DNA of 64,000 bases from Candidatus Rokuibacteriota bacterium (GCA_003220435.1 QHSL01000085.1:1-64000), one strand, 5' to 3'. Shown: positions 30,567 through 40,459, counted from the first letter of the stretch. The notes: generated by a model not told the origin, from the sequence alone. Made by a program: numbers and translations.

Positions 30567-31574
30567 GTGAGCACACTCCTCTCCGTCGAGAACCTCCAGA
30601 CGCACTTCGTGACACGGAGCGGCGTGGTGCGCGCGGTCGACGACGTGTCTTGGGACGTCGAGGAAGGCGAGACCGTCGCGCTGGTCGGCGAGTCGGGCTG
30701 CGGCAAGAGCGTGAGCGCGCTCAGCATCATGCGCCTGGTGGCCGGGCCGGCGGGCCGGATCGTCGGCGGCCGCGTCCTCTTCAAGGGCCGGGACATCCTG
30801 AAGCTCTCCGAAGAAGAGATGCGCCGCGTACGGGGCCGCGAGATCGGCATGGTGTTCCAGGAGCCGATGACCTCGCTCAATCCGGTCCTCTCGATCGGGC
30901 GCCAGCTCACCGAGGGGCTCGAGATCCACCTGGGGATGACGCCGGCCGACGCGCGCCGGCGCGCTGCGGAGCTGCTCGGCATGGTGGGGATCCCCGACCC
31001 GGAGCGGCGTCTGGCCCAGTACCCGCACCAGTTCAGCGGCGGCATGCGGCAGCGGATGATGATCGCGATGGCGCTCGCCTGCAAGCCGTCGCTGATCCTC
31101 GCCGACGAGCCGACGACGGCGCTCGACGTCACCATCCAGGCACAGATCCTCGAGCTGATGAAGGATCTCTCCCGCCGCTTCGGTGTCGCGATGCTGATCA
31201 TCACCCATAACCTCGGGGTCGTCGCCCGCTACGCCGACCGCGTCAACGTCATGTACGCAGGTCGCATCATCGAGCGCGGCTCGGCGCGCGAGCTCTACGC
31301 GCGCCCGCGGCATCCGTACACCCTCGGCCTCTTGCGCTCCGTGCCGCGCCTCGACGAGCCGCGTCGGGCGCGTCTGGATCCCATCGAGGGGCAGCCGCCC
31401 GACCTCACGCGCCTGCCGCCGGGCTGCGCCTTCACCCCGCGGTGCGCCTTCAGCGTCGCGCGCTGCGGCGTCGAATCGCCACCGCTCGCCGCGGTCGACC
31501 AGGGCGGACACGTGAGCGCCTGCTGGGAGGCCGCGCACCTCGATCGGGTGCCCGTTCGCAGCGCCGCGACATGA
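30567..31574 (+). CDS. Oligopeptide ABC transporter ATPase, OppD/DppD type
   Basis: 335 residues. Walker A is [12 protein letters not shown], the Q-loop [18 protein letters not shown], the signature [16 protein letters not shown] and Walker [15 protein letters not shown], with ITHNLGVVA. The C-terminal oligopeptide-type extension has cysteines ([17 protein letters not shown]). The GTG start follows the promoter and family alignment; the track extension reads the end of the glycosyltransferase in another frame. Confidence 0.93.
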   Translation: MSTLLSVENLQTHFVTRSGVVRAVDDVSWDVEEGETVALVGESGCGKSVSALSIMRLVAGPAGRIVGGRVLFKGRDILKLSEEEMRRVRGREIGMVFQEPMTSLNPVLSIGRQLTEGLEIHLGMTPADARRRAAELLGMVGIPDPERRLAQYPHQFSGGMRQRMMIAMALACKPSLILADEPTTALDVTIQAQILELMKDLSRRFGVAMLIITHNLGVVARYADRVNVMYAGRIIERGSARELYARPRHPYTLGLLRSVPRLDEPRRARLDPIEGQPPDLTRLPPGCAFTPRCAFSVARCGVESPPLAAVDQGGHVSACWEAAHLDRVPVRSAAT

Positions 31575-32551
31575 AGGAGGATGCGCCCCTCCTCGAGGTC
31601 CGGAATCTCGTCAAGCACTTCCACGTCGGCGGCGGGCTCTTCGGCGGGCGGGCCGGCGTGGTCCGCGCCGTGGACGGCGTGAGCTTCGCGATCCGTCGGG
31701 GCGAGACGCTCGGACTCGTCGGCGAGTCGGGCTGCGGCAAGACCACGGTCGGTCGGTGCCTCCTGCAGCTGGAGCGGCCGACGAGCGGCCAGGTCCTCTT
31801 CGAAGGGCGCGACCTCACCACCCTCGACGAGGACGAGCTCCGACCGATCCGCCGGCGGGTACAGGTGATCTTCCAGGATCCGTACAGCTCGCTCAATCCG
31901 CGAATGACCGTCGGCCAGATCCTCGCCGAGCCGCTCATGGTCCACGACATCGTCACCGATCGCGAGAGGCGCGGCCAGCGCGTCCGTGAGCTTCTGTCCC
32001 ACGTGGGGCTCCTGGCGCAGCACGCGCACCGCTATCCGCACCAGCTCTCCGGGGGGCAGCGGCAGCGGGTGGGTATCGCGCGGGCCCTCGCGGTCGAGCC
32101 CGCGCTGATCGTTTGCGACGAGCCGGTGTCGGCCCTGGACGTGTCGATCCAGGCGCAGATCATAAATCTACTCGAGGACCTGCAGGCCGGGTTCGGGCTG
32201 ACCTATCTCTTCGTCGCCCACGACTTGTCGGTGGTGCGCCACATCTCCGACCGCGTCGCCGTCATGTACCTCGGCAAGATCGTCGAGATCACGGACCGCA
32301 AGTCTTTGTACGACGTCCCGCGCCACCCCTACACGAAGGCGCTCCTGTCGGCGGTCCCGATCCCCGATCCGGCGCTCGAGGGGCAGCGCGAGCGGGTCGT
32401 GCTCGGCGGCGAGGTGCCGAGCCCGCTCAATCCGCCGGCCGGCTGCGCCTTCCATCCCCGCTGTCCGATCGCCATCGACCGCTGCCGCGCGGAAGGGCCC
32501 GAGCTCCGGGAGATCGGGCCGGGTCACCGGGCAGCCTGTATCCTGGCTTGA
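31571..32551 (+). CDS. Oligopeptide ABC transporter ATPase, OppF/DppF type
   Basis: 326 residues. Walker [20 protein letters not shown]-loop [18 protein letters not shown], signature [16 protein letters not shown] and Walker [15 protein letters not shown]. It carries the cysteine-containing C-terminal segment [17 protein letters not shown]. The start overlaps the OppD stop (ATGA). It forms the ATPase heterodimer with OppD. Confidence 0.93.
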   Translation: MKEDAPLLEVRNLVKHFHVGGGLFGGRAGVVRAVDGVSFAIRRGETLGLVGESGCGKTTVGRCLLQLERPTSGQVLFEGRDLTTLDEDELRPIRRRVQVIFQDPYSSLNPRMTVGQILAEPLMVHDIVTDRERRGQRVRELLSHVGLLAQHAHRYPHQLSGGQRQRVGIARALAVEPALIVCDEPVSALDVSIQAQIINLLEDLQAGFGLTYLFVAHDLSVVRHISDRVAVMYLGKIVEITDRKSLYDVPRHPYTKALLSAVPIPDPALEGQRERVVLGGEVPSPLNPPAGCAFHPRCPIAIDRCRAEGPELREIGPGHRAACILA

Positions 32552-32575
32552 CCAAGGACGTTGCCATGCTTAAAT
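32548..32575 (+). promoter_or_regulatory. Internal promoter before the first peptide-binding protein gene
   Basis: TTGACC and TTAAAT are separated by 16 nt, with TG one base before the -10 (TGc). It lies over the OppF stop codon. It could give extra transcription of the binding proteins, which are usually needed in excess. Confidence 0.45.
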
Positions 32576-32633
32576 GCAGAAACCGCGCGCGGTCGGCGCG
32601 AGTTCTCTCGCAAATCTCTGGAGGGACGATCGA

Positions 32634-34232
32634 ATGCGACGCTACCTGCATATCCTCGTGATCGCAATCGTGGCCGCGGCGCTGACCAGCCCGGCCATGG
32701 CTCAGGACAAGCCCCGATACGGTGGTGAGCTGATCTTCGCGGTGCCCTCGGAGCCGCCGTCGTACGACGGCCACCGGGAAGAGACCTTCGGCGTCATTCA
32801 TCCGATGGCGCCCCACTACAACACCCTGCTGCGCACCGACCCCAACGACAAGACCGGCACCAAGCTCGTCAGCGATCTAGCCGAGTCATGGACCATGGCG
32901 AAAGACGGTCGCACCTATACGTTCAAGCTGCGCCGGGGCGTCAAGTTCCACGACGGCAGCGAGATGACCTCGGCCGACGTCAAGGCCTCCTACGACAAGA
33001 TCGTCTTCCCGCCCCAGGGGGTCGCGTCCGACCGCCAGGGTCAGTACGTCGCCGTCGAGGCGGTGCAGGCGCCCGACCCCTACACGGTCGTGTTTCGGCT
33101 CAAGTGGCCCGCGGCCTCCTTCCTGGCCTCGATCGGGTCGCCGTGGAACTGGATCTACAAGGCCGACATCCTGGCCAAGGACGTGCGGTGGTACGAGAAG
33201 AACGTGATGGGGACGGGTCCGTTCACGTTCGTGGAGCACGTGAAGGGCTCCCACTGGGTCGGCAAGCGGAACCCGAACTATTGGGACAAGGGCAAGCCGT
33301 ACCTGGACGGCTACCGAGCGGTGTTCATCAGGGACTCGGCGGCGCAGGTGGCCGCCGTCCGCGGCGAGCGGGTCCACATGCAATTCCGGGGTTTTTCGCC
33401 GTCGGAGCGCGACAGCCTCGTCCAGGCCCTCGGCCCCAAGATCACGGTGCAGGAGAGCCCGTGGGACTGCGCCCTGCTCGTGGCCATGAACCACGACAAG
33501 AAGCCCTTCGACGACAAGCGGGTCCGCCGCGCGCTCTCGCTGGCGCTCGACCGCTACCAGGGCTCGCAGGCGCTGTCGAAGATCGCGATCGTCAAGGAAG
33601 TGGCGGGTGTCCAGGTGCCCGGAACACCGTACGCCACTCCGCCGGCCGAGCTGGAGAAACTCGCCGGGTACGGCCGCGACATCGCCAAGTCGCGGGCCGA
33701 GGCCAAGCGACTCCTCAAGGAGGCCGGCGTTCCCGACGGCTTCGGCTTCACGTTCAAGAACCGCGGCATTCCCATGCCCTACGAGCCGGTCGGCGTGTGG
33801 CTGATCGACCAGTGGCGGCAGATCGGGCTCAACGTCAAGCAAGAGGTCGTCGAGGCGGCCCAGTACTACTCGCAGGTCCTGCGGCCCGGCAACTACGAAG
33901 TCGCCATGGATTTCCAGTGCGGGTACATCGTGGAGCCGGACCTCGACATCTACAAGTTCCAGTCCAAGGAGATCAGCCCGGCCAACTACAGCCGCTATAC
34001 GGACAAGACCCTCGACGAGCTGTTCTTGAAGCAGGGCCGGGCGGGGGACGCCGAGGAGCGGAAGAAGTACGTCCGCGAGTTCGAGAAGCGGCTGGTGGAC
34101 GACGAGGTTCACTATTTCTACACGCTGCAGTGGCACCGGATCATCCCCCACAGCTCGAAGGTGAAGGGCTGGACCATCACGCCCAGCCACTATCTGAACC
34201 AGCAACTCGACGCCGTCTGGCTCACGGAGTAA
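32634..34232 (+). CDS. Peptide ABC transporter substrate-binding protein, copy 1
   Basis: A 532-residue family 5 binding protein. The signal peptide MRRYLHILVIAIVAAALTSP ends AMA-QDKPRYGG. The mature part shows YTFKLRRGVKFHDGSEMTSA, MGTGPFTFVEHVKGS and WKITP-type end (KGWTITPSHYLNQQLDAVWL). CTGGAGGG precedes the ATG, which fixes this start over the track start. It is strongly similar along its length to the next gene and is evidently a tandem duplicate. Confidence 0.93.
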   Translation: MRRYLHILVIAIVAAALTSPAMAQDKPRYGGELIFAVPSEPPSYDGHREETFGVIHPMAPHYNTLLRTDPNDKTGTKLVSDLAESWTMAKDGRTYTFKLRRGVKFHDGSEMTSADVKASYDKIVFPPQGVASDRQGQYVAVEAVQAPDPYTVVFRLKWPAASFLASIGSPWNWIYKADILAKDVRWYEKNVMGTGPFTFVEHVKGSHWVGKRNPNYWDKGKPYLDGYRAVFIRDSAAQVAAVRGERVHMQFRGFSPSERDSLVQALGPKITVQESPWDCALLVAMNHDKKPFDDKRVRRALSLALDRYQGSQALSKIAIVKEVAGVQVPGTPYATPPAELEKLAGYGRDIAKSRAEAKRLLKEAGVPDGFGFTFKNRGIPMPYEPVGVWLIDQWRQIGLNVKQEVVEAAQYYSQVLRPGNYEVAMDFQCGYIVEPDLDIYKFQSKEISPANYSRYTDKTLDELFLKQGRAGDAEERKKYVREFEKRLVDDEVHYFYTLQWHRIIPHSSKVKGWTITPSHYLNQQLDAVWLTE

Positions 34233-34236
34233 CGCC

Positions 34237-35847
34237 GTGACAGACATCAGCGTCACGCGGCGGCTTTCGATCCCGGCCCTCCTGCTCGCCGGCCTGGTGT
34301 TCACCGGGCCGGCGGCCGCTCAGGACAAGCCGCGGTACGGCGGGGAGCTGCTCTTCGCCGTCCCGTCGGAGATGCCGTCGTACGACGGCCACCGGGAGGG
34401 GACCTTCGGGATGGTCCACCCGCTGGCACCGCACTACAACACGCTGCTGAAGACCGACCCCAACGATCGGACCGGAACCAAGATCGTCGGCGATCTCGCC
34501 GAGTCGTGGACGATCGCGCCCGACGGCCGCGTCTACACCCTCAAGCTGCGGCGCGGCGTCAAGTTCCACGACGGGGCCGAGATGACCTCGCGCGACGTCA
34601 AGGCGTCGTACGACAAGATCGTCTTCCCGCCGCCAAACGTCGGGTCCATGCGCAAGGGCCAGTACACCAACGTCGAGGCGATCGAGGCGCCGGACGCGTC
34701 GACGATCGTGTTTCGCCTCAAGTGGCCGCAGGCTTCGTTCCTGGCGTCGCTGGCCTCGCCGTACAACTGGATCTACAAGGCCGATGTCCTGGCCAGAGAC
34801 GTCCGGTGGTACGAGAAGAACGTGATGGGGACGGGGCCCTTCACGTTCGTGGAGCACGTGAAGGGCTCGCACTGGGTCGGCAAGAAGAACTCCAACTACT
34901 GGGACAAGGGCAAGCCGTACCTCGACGGGTACCGCGCAATCTTCATGAAGGACTCGGCGGCGCAAGTTGCCGCCGTCCGCGCCGAGCGCGCGCACATCCA
35001 GTTCCGGGGCTTCGCGCCCGCCGAGCGCGACAGCCTCGTGGCCGCATTGGGCAGGAAGATCACCGTGCAGGAGAGCCCATGGGATTGCGCGGCCTGGGTG
35101 GCGATCAACCAGGACAAGAAGCCCTTCGACGACAAGCGCGTCCGCCGCGCCTTGACCCTCGCCCTGGATCGCCGTCAGGCTTCGGTGGCCCTGTCGAAGA
35201 TCGCCGTCGTGAAGGAAGTCGCCGGCGTGCAGGTGCCGGGCACACCCTACGCGACGCCGCCGGACGAGCTGGAGAAGCTCGCCGGGTACGGACGCGACAT
35301 CAAGAAATCACGGGCCGAGGCTCGCCGCCTCCTGCGGGAGGCGGGCGTCCCCGATCGCTTCGCCTTCACGTTCACGAACCGGGGGCTGCCGATGCCGTAC
35401 GAGCCGATCGGCATCTGGCTGATCGATCAGTGGCGCCAGATCGGGCTCAACGCGACCATGGTCACGATCGAAGCCTCCCAGCACGTGAACGAGCTGCGGG
35501 CCGGCAACTTCACGGTGTCCAGCGACGCCCAGTGCGGCTACGCGGTCGAGCCCGACCTGGACCTCGCCAAGTTCCAGTCCAAGGAGATCAGCCACAACAA
35601 CTACGGCCGCTACACCGACAAGGTGCTCGACGACCTCTACCAGAAGCAGAACCGGGCCACCGATCCCGAGGAGCGGAAGCGCTACGTCCGCGAGTTCGAG
35701 CGGCGTCTGCTCGACGAGGAGGTGCACACGTTCATCACGCTCCAGTGGCATCGGATCGTCCCCCATAGCGCCAAGGTCAGGGGCTGGACGATCACGCCGA
35801 GCCACTACCTCAACCAGCAGCTCGACGCGGTGTGGCTGGCCGAGTAG
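34237..35847 (+). CDS. Peptide ABC transporter substrate-binding protein, copy 2
   Basis: A 536-residue tandem paralogue of the previous gene, 4 nt after it, with a GTG start and its own signal peptide (RRLSIPALLLAGLVFTGPAA). Most positions match copy 1, including QDKPRYGGELLFAVPSE and VMGTGPFTFVEHVKGSHWVG. Differences concentrate near the stretch ATMVTIEASQHVNELRAGNF, part of the C-terminal lobe, suggesting altered ligand range. Both feed the same permease pair. Confidence 0.93.
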   Translation: MTDISVTRRLSIPALLLAGLVFTGPAAAQDKPRYGGELLFAVPSEMPSYDGHREGTFGMVHPLAPHYNTLLKTDPNDRTGTKIVGDLAESWTIAPDGRVYTLKLRRGVKFHDGAEMTSRDVKASYDKIVFPPPNVGSMRKGQYTNVEAIEAPDASTIVFRLKWPQASFLASLASPYNWIYKADVLARDVRWYEKNVMGTGPFTFVEHVKGSHWVGKKNSNYWDKGKPYLDGYRAIFMKDSAAQVAAVRAERAHIQFRGFAPAERDSLVAALGRKITVQESPWDCAAWVAINQDKKPFDDKRVRRALTLALDRRQASVALSKIAVVKEVAGVQVPGTPYATPPDELEKLAGYGRDIKKSRAEARRLLREAGVPDRFAFTFTNRGLPMPYEPIGIWLIDQWRQIGLNATMVTIEASQHVNELRAGNFTVSSDAQCGYAVEPDLDLAKFQSKEISHNNYGRYTDKVLDDLYQKQNRATDPEERKRYVREFERRLLDEEVHTFITLQWHRIVPHSAKVRGWTITPSHYLNQQLDAVWLAE

Positions 35848-35862
35848 CCGGCGGCCACGGGC

Positions 35863-36816
35863 ATGTGGAAATACGTTCTCAAGCGCGTGCTCCTGATGAT
35901 CCCGACGCTGCTCGGGGTGGCGGTGCTCATCTTCTTCCTCATGCGGGTGGTGCCCGGCGACATCGTGGAGCTGCGCTTCGCGGGTGAGAGCGCCTTCGCC
36001 CAGAAGGAGAACCTTGACAAGGAGCGCGCCCGCCTCGGTCTCGACCAGCCGATGTGGCTCCAGTTCGTCACCTGGATGTGGGGCATCGCGCGGTTCGACT
36101 TCGGCACGTCGATGTGGACCGGAGCGCCCATCATCGAGGAGATCAAGCTCCGGGCCGCCCTGAGCTTCCAGCTCGCGGTGATGGCGACGCTTATCGCGGT
36201 CGTGCTGGCGATCCCGCTCGGGGTCGTGGCGGCCCTGAAACAGGACACCTGGGTGGACTACGTCGTGAGGGTCTTCTCGATCGCCGGCCTGGCCACGCCC
36301 TCCTTCTGGCTCGGCATTGTGTTCATCCTGATGCTGCTCATCGTCTTCAAGTGGCTGCCGCCGATGGTGTACACGCCGTTCTGGGTCAACCCGTGGCAGA
36401 ACATGCTGCAGCTCATCTGGCCCGCGCTCGCCGTCGGCTACCGGTACTCGGCGGTGGCGACGCGGATGACGCGCTCGGCGATGCTGGAGGTGCTGCGGGA
36501 GGACTACATCCGCACCGCGCGGGCCAAGGGACTCTGGCAGAAGCTCATCCTGTCGCGCCACGCGCTGAAAAACGCCATGCTCCCCGTGCTCACGGTGGTC
36601 GCATTGGAATTCGCGTTTCTCATGGGCGGGCTGGTGGTGACCGAACAGGTGTTCAACCTCAATGGCCTGGGCATGCTCTTCGTCGAGTCGGTCGCCCGGC
36701 GTGACTACACGCTGACGCAGGCGCTGGTGATGCTCGTGGCGCTCGTCTTCATCCTCGTCAACTTCACGGTCGACCTGATGTACGCGTGGCTCGACCCGCG
36801 GATCCGCTTTCGCTAA
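35863..36816 (+). CDS. Peptide ABC transporter permease, OppB/DppB type
   Basis: 317 residues with about six spans, starting MWKYVLKRVLLMIPTLLGVA. The family segment MRVVPGDIVE and the coupling loop RTARAKGLWQKLILSRHALK are clear. It lies 15 nt after the second binding protein and overlaps the OppC start by one base. Confidence 0.93.
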   Translation: MWKYVLKRVLLMIPTLLGVAVLIFFLMRVVPGDIVELRFAGESAFAQKENLDKERARLGLDQPMWLQFVTWMWGIARFDFGTSMWTGAPIIEEIKLRAALSFQLAVMATLIAVVLAIPLGVVAALKQDTWVDYVVRVFSIAGLATPSFWLGIVFILMLLIVFKWLPPMVYTPFWVNPWQNMLQLIWPALAVGYRYSAVATRMTRSAMLEVLREDYIRTARAKGLWQKLILSRHALKNAMLPVLTVVALEFAFLMGGLVVTEQVFNLNGLGMLFVESVARRDYTLTQALVMLVALVFILVNFTVDLMYAWLDPRIRFR

Positions 36817-37712
36817 TGGCGATCAGGCCGACGAGCGTTACCGAAGTCTCCGGCATCGCCCCGGATCGATCCTGGCTCACCGAGGTCGGCGACTTCTGTC
36901 GGCAACGCCCGCTGGGCGCGATCGGGGCCGCCGTCGTCGTCGTCAACATCCTCGTCGGCCTCGCCGCCAACCTGATCGCCCCCTACGACCCGCTGACCAC
37001 TGACTACGGCGCCATGCTCGCGCGGCCATCCGCCGCCCATTGGCTCGGCACCGACGCGTTTGGCCGCGACGTGCTCTCGCGCATCATCTACGGGTCGCGC
37101 ACTGCCATGCTGGTCGGCTTCGCCTGCGCCCTGCTCGGCGCCACCATCGGCACCGTGATCGGAGTCACCAGCGCGTACTTCGCGGGACGGGTCGACCTGC
37201 TCATCCAGCGGGTCATGGACATCTTCCTGGCGTTCCCGCTGATCATCCTGGCTCTAGCGGTCGTCTCGATCCTCGGCACCGGGATCGGCAACGTCATTAT
37301 CGCGATCGCGATCCCCATGATCCCGCGCGCGGCGCTGGTTGCGCGGTCGAGTGCCTTGGCGATCCGCGAGATGCCGTATGTCGACGCGGCGCGCGCCGCC
37401 GGGTACCGTCACCAGCGGATCATCCTGCGCCACATGTTGCCGAACGTCATGGCACCCTACCTCATCATGCTGACCGCGTACCTCGGCCAGGCCATCCTGC
37501 TCGAGGCGTCGCTCTCGTTCCTGGGCCTGGGTGTGTCCGAGCCGACGGCCGCGTGGGGGTTGATGCTCCGGGGCGCCGCTGTCCAGTTCGCTGAGGCCGC
37601 GCCGTGGATGGCGATCTTCCCCGGCCTCGCGATCAGCCTGGCGGTCTTCGCGTTCAACCTGTTCGGCGACTCCCTGCGGGACGCGCTCGACCCACGCTTG
37701 AAGACGCAGTAG
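36816..37712 (+). CDS. Peptide ABC transporter permease, OppC/DppC type
   Basis: 298 residues. After an N-terminal span come HWLGTDAFGRDVLSRIIYGS, typical of OppC, and the coupling loop DAARAAGYRHQRIILRHMLP. The ATG at 36816 overlaps the OppB stop; the track start ten codons earlier lies inside OppB. It ends the operon. Confidence 0.93.
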   Translation: MAIRPTSVTEVSGIAPDRSWLTEVGDFCRQRPLGAIGAAVVVVNILVGLAANLIAPYDPLTTDYGAMLARPSAAHWLGTDAFGRDVLSRIIYGSRTAMLVGFACALLGATIGTVIGVTSAYFAGRVDLLIQRVMDIFLAFPLIILALAVVSILGTGIGNVIIAIAIPMIPRAALVARSSALAIREMPYVDAARAAGYRHQRIILRHMLPNVMAPYLIMLTAYLGQAILLEASLSFLGLGVSEPTAAWGLMLRGAAVQFAEAAPWMAIFPGLAISLAVFAFNLFGDSLRDALDPRLKTQ

Positions 37713-37737
37713 ACGAGACCTCCGTTCCAAACACCCG

Positions 37738-37754
37738 GAATGCTTGACGCATTC
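37738..37754. promoter_or_regulatory. Palindrome upstream of the ferredoxin promoter
   Basis: GAATGC and GCATTC form a perfect 6-bp inverted repeat around TTGAC. It ends 11 bp before the -35 hexamer. It could be an operator, or the stem of an OppC transcript end. Confidence 0.35.
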
Positions 37755-37765
37755 AGCCCGGATGC

Positions 37766-37794
37766 TTGACACGCTGCGCGGATTCGGGTACAAC
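37766..37794 (+). promoter_or_regulatory. Sigma70-type promoter for ferredoxin
   Basis: A perfect -35 TTGACA is separated by 17 nt from TACAAC. The leader is about 55 nt and the gene has a good ribosome-binding site (GGGAGG). This is the clearest conventional promoter in the window. A second CTTGAC lies 22 bp upstream within the palindrome. Confidence 0.7.
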
Positions 37795-37855
37795 CTCCGG
37801 TGGTCTCACCTGGCGGCGCGCACCTCGAACAGTGATCGATAGCGGGAGGTTCTTG

Positions 37856-38122
37856 ATGCCGTATATCATCGCCGAGCCGTGCATCAACGTGAAGGACAAG
37901 GCCTGTGTCGAGGTCTGTCCGGTGGATTGCATCTATGAAGGCGAGACGATGCTCTACATCCACCCGGACGAGTGCATCGACTGCGGCGCCTGTGAGCCGG
38001 TGTGCCCGGTGAAGGCGATCTTCGCGGAAGACGAGACGCCGGATCAGTGGAAGAACTACATCGAGATCAACAAGCAGTTCTTCAAGGACAATCCCGGAGT
38101 GAAGCCCGCGACCAAGGCGTAG
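37856..38122 (+). CDS. fdxA: 7Fe ferredoxin ([3Fe-4S][4Fe-4S])
   Basis: An 88-residue electron carrier. The first cluster motif is [17 protein letters not shown], where the spacing C-x7-C-x3-C is that of 7Fe ferredoxins. The second is [17 protein letters not shown] for a [4Fe-4S] cluster. GGGAGG lies 6 nt before the ATG at 37856; the track start adds 30 non-family residues. It is a lone gene with a strong promoter and a hairpin after it, so probably a housekeeping carrier. Confidence 0.94.
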   Translation: MPYIIAEPCINVKDKACVEVCPVDCIYEGETMLYIHPDECIDCGACEPVCPVKAIFAEDETPDQWKNYIEINKQFFKDNPGVKPATKA

Positions 38123-38148
38123 CTGCACACGCCTCGCAGCACCACGCC

Positions 38149-38183
38149 AGGCCCGCCGTGCATGTTGATCGCGCGGCGGGCCT
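38149..38183 (+). terminator. Strong hairpin after ferredoxin
   Basis: AGGCCCGCCG and CGGCGGGCCT form a 10-bp perfect stem with a 15-nt loop, 27 nt after the ferredoxin stop. No T tract follows, so termination strength is uncertain. Confidence 0.55.
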
Positions 38184-38241
38184 CAATGCGTTGCCAAACC
38201 GCTCGATCGTCGATGGCACGTGCGTTGCGAGTCACGACGGC

Positions 38242-38496
38242 ATGACTTCGACACCTTCAACCGCTCCCGTGTCGCCCGCTCCCACGCCCGTGGCCTCGCA
38301 GACCGCCGGCTATCACGGCGCGGTCTCGGAGTTCAAGCGCCGGCTGATCGAGTCGACGCTCCACCAGGCGCGGGGCAACCGCACCCATGCCGCCCGTGCC
38401 CTCGGGCTGCAGCGGACCTACCTGCTGCGGCTCATCCGCGACCTCGGCGTCGCGGCGCCGCCGCCGCCCCAGCGCCGGCGGCGCTCCGCTGCGTAG
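38242..38496 (+). CDS. Fis-type HTH mini-protein
   Basis: An 84-residue protein. A flexible proline/threonine-rich start leads to EFKRRLIESTLHQARGNRTH and AARALGLQRTYLLRLIRDLG, the Fis/NtrC C-terminal DNA-binding helix-turn-helix. There is no AAA+ or receiver domain, so it resembles a stand-alone Fis-like nucleoid or regulator protein. The alanine/proline/arginine tail (AAPPPPQRRRRSAA) could add nonspecific DNA contact. It is flanked by ferredoxin and a CoA transferase, with a 208-bp gap after it in which I see no gene. Confidence 0.75.
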   Translation: MTSTPSTAPVSPAPTPVASQTAGYHGAVSEFKRRLIESTLHQARGNRTHAARALGLQRTYLLRLIRDLGVAAPPPPQRRRRSAA

Positions 38497-38704
38497 GGAG
38501 TTGACCTTTCGCGAACCGCCCGGCAATCTGTGGCTCGCCGCGGCCCCCGGGCGCGGGGCATCCGCGCGCCCCGTGGAGACGCGGGCGCGCAGCCCATTGC
38601 CGACGGTGGCGTCCGGTGCGACGTCACGTGATGCGCGCTCCAGGCCGTCGCGGGGCTGGGCCCCGCCGGCCGAGGCGCGCGACCGAAGAGGAAAGGACGA
38701 ACTC

Positions 38705-39901
38705 GTGCCGAAATCCAGTGGACCGCTGGCCGGCGTTCGCGTGCTCGACCTCACCCGGGTTCTCGCCGGTCCCTTCTGCGCGATGATGCTCGGCGACATG
38801 GGCGCCGAGGTGATCAAGATCGAGGAGCCCGGCAAGGGCGACGACACCCGGAGCTGGCCGCCGTTCGTCGGCGGCGAGTCGACCTACTTCATGTCCGTCA
38901 ACCGGAACAAGAAGAGCATGACGCTGAACCTCAAGGCGCCCGAGGGTGGGGAGATCCTCCGCACGCTGGTGCGCAAGAGCGACGTGCTCCTCGAGAACTT
39001 CAGGACCGGGACGATGGACAAGCTCGGCTTCGGGTACCGCGCCCTCTCGCGCCTGAACCCACGGCTCGTCTACTGCGCGATCTCCGGGTTCGGCGAGTCG
39101 GGCCCGGAGGCGCATCGCGCCGGCTACGACCTCATCGTACAGGCGGAGTCCGGCGTGATGGACCTCACCGGGTTCACCGACGGCCCGCCGGTGAAGGTGG
39201 GCAACTCGATCGCCGACCTCGCGGCCGGCATGTCGGCGGCCCACGGCGTGACCCTGGCGCTGCTGGCGCGGACCCGAACCCGCCGGGGCCAGAAGGTCGA
39301 GATCTCGATGCTCGACGTGATGGCGTCGCTGCTGACGTATCAGGCCAGGAGCTACTTCGGCACCGGGCAGCGCCCCACCCGCCGCGGCAACGCGCACCCC
39401 TCGATCGTGCCCTACGAAGTCTTCCGGGCCGCCGACGCGTTCCTGGTGCTGGGTGTCGCCAATAACTCGCTGTGGGCGAAGTGCTGCGCCGTGCTCGAGC
39501 GCCCGGACCTCACCCGCGACAGCCGCTTCGACGCCGAGGCCAAGCGCGTCCAGAATCGCGATGTGCTGGTGCCGCTCTTGAACGAGATCCTCGGGACGCG
39601 CGCCGCCGCCGAATGGATCAAGCGGTTCGAGGCCGCCGGCATCCCGGCCGGTCTCATCAAGTCGGTCGCCGAAGTGTGCGAGAGCGAGCACCTGAAGGCG
39701 CGGGGAATGACCGTGACGCTGCCGCACCCCAAGGCCGAGCGGGTGACCGTGATGGGCGTTCCGGTGCGCCTGCACACGACGCCCGGGAGAGTCGCGACGG
39801 CGCCGCCCCTGCTCGGCCAGCACACCGAGACGGTGCTCCGGACACTGGTCGGCCTCAAGAAGCCGGTGATCGCGCGCTTGCGCACGCAGGGCGCCATCTG
39901 A
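38705..39901 (+). CDS. Family III CoA transferase (CaiB/BaiF type)
   Basis: A 398-residue enzyme that moves CoA between carboxylic acids. It starts LAGVRVLDLTRVLAGPFCAM and has MLGDMGAEVIKIEEPGKGDD, FRTGTMDKLGFGY and the region YDLIVQAESGVMDLTGF with the candidate catalytic aspartate. The GTG at 38705 follows GAGGAAAGGA. The longer track ORF is non-family upstream. The substrate is unknown; formyl- or succinyl-CoA donors are common in the family. Confidence 0.92.
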   Translation: MPKSSGPLAGVRVLDLTRVLAGPFCAMMLGDMGAEVIKIEEPGKGDDTRSWPPFVGGESTYFMSVNRNKKSMTLNLKAPEGGEILRTLVRKSDVLLENFRTGTMDKLGFGYRALSRLNPRLVYCAISGFGESGPEAHRAGYDLIVQAESGVMDLTGFTDGPPVKVGNSIADLAAGMSAAHGVTLALLARTRTRRGQKVEISMLDVMASLLTYQARSYFGTGQRPTRRGNAHPSIVPYEVFRAADAFLVLGVANNSLWAKCCAVLERPDLTRDSRFDAEAKRVQNRDVLVPLLNEILGTRAAAEWIKRFEAAGIPAGLIKSVAEVCESEHLKARGMTVTLPHPKAERVTVMGVPVRLHTTPGRVATAPPLLGQHTETVLRTLVGLKKPVIARLRTQGAI

Positions 39902-40436
39902 ACCTGATACCCCTCACGCTCGAGGGACGCCACATCACGCTGGAGCCGATCGCCGAGCGCCACGCGGCCGACCTCTTCGAGACGATGCGAGACGAGGAGG
40001 TCTGACCCTCGATCTGATTCGCCAGGCGGAAGGGCTGATGGCCCGGCGCGATTCGATCGTCTTCGCGCAGATCTGGCGCGAGACGGGCCGCGCGATCGGC
40101 TCCACCCGGCTCGACGTGCGTCCGGCCGACCGCCAGGTGGAGATCGGCGCGACGTTCGCCCGCGACTACTGGCGCACCGCCGCGAACACGGAGTCGAAGT
40201 ATCTCTTCCTGCGCCACTGCTTCGGGACTCTCGGCTGCATGCGCGTCGCGCTCAAGACCGACGGGCGCAACGTCCGTTCTCAGGAAGCCATCGCCCGCCT
40301 CGGCGCCGTCCGCGAGGGCACGTTGCGCAAGCACATGAACGTGCGCGGGTACCAGCACGACACGGTCTACTTCTCCATCCTCGACTCGGAATGGCCGCCG
40401 ATCCGCACCCGTCTCGCCGCGCGTCTCTACGCCTAG
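39898..40436 (+). pseudogene. GNAT (RimJ/RimL-like) acetyltransferase, frame-disrupted
   Basis: Two frames together give one GNAT protein. The first frame begins LNLIPLTLEGRHITLEPIAE and ends at MRDEEV plus a stop at 40005, exactly where W-RYL usually follows. The second frame resumes TLDLIRQAEGLMARRDSIVF and continues through GCMRVALKTDGRNVRSQEAI to the normal end at 40436. About 10-20 residues and the frame are lost between them. No ATG/GTG/TTG opens the first part; CTG 39898 overlaps the CoA transferase stop. Real mutation and sequence error cannot be told apart. Confidence 0.75.
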
Positions 40437-40459
40437 CGGTTGGCGACGATCGCCTTGGC

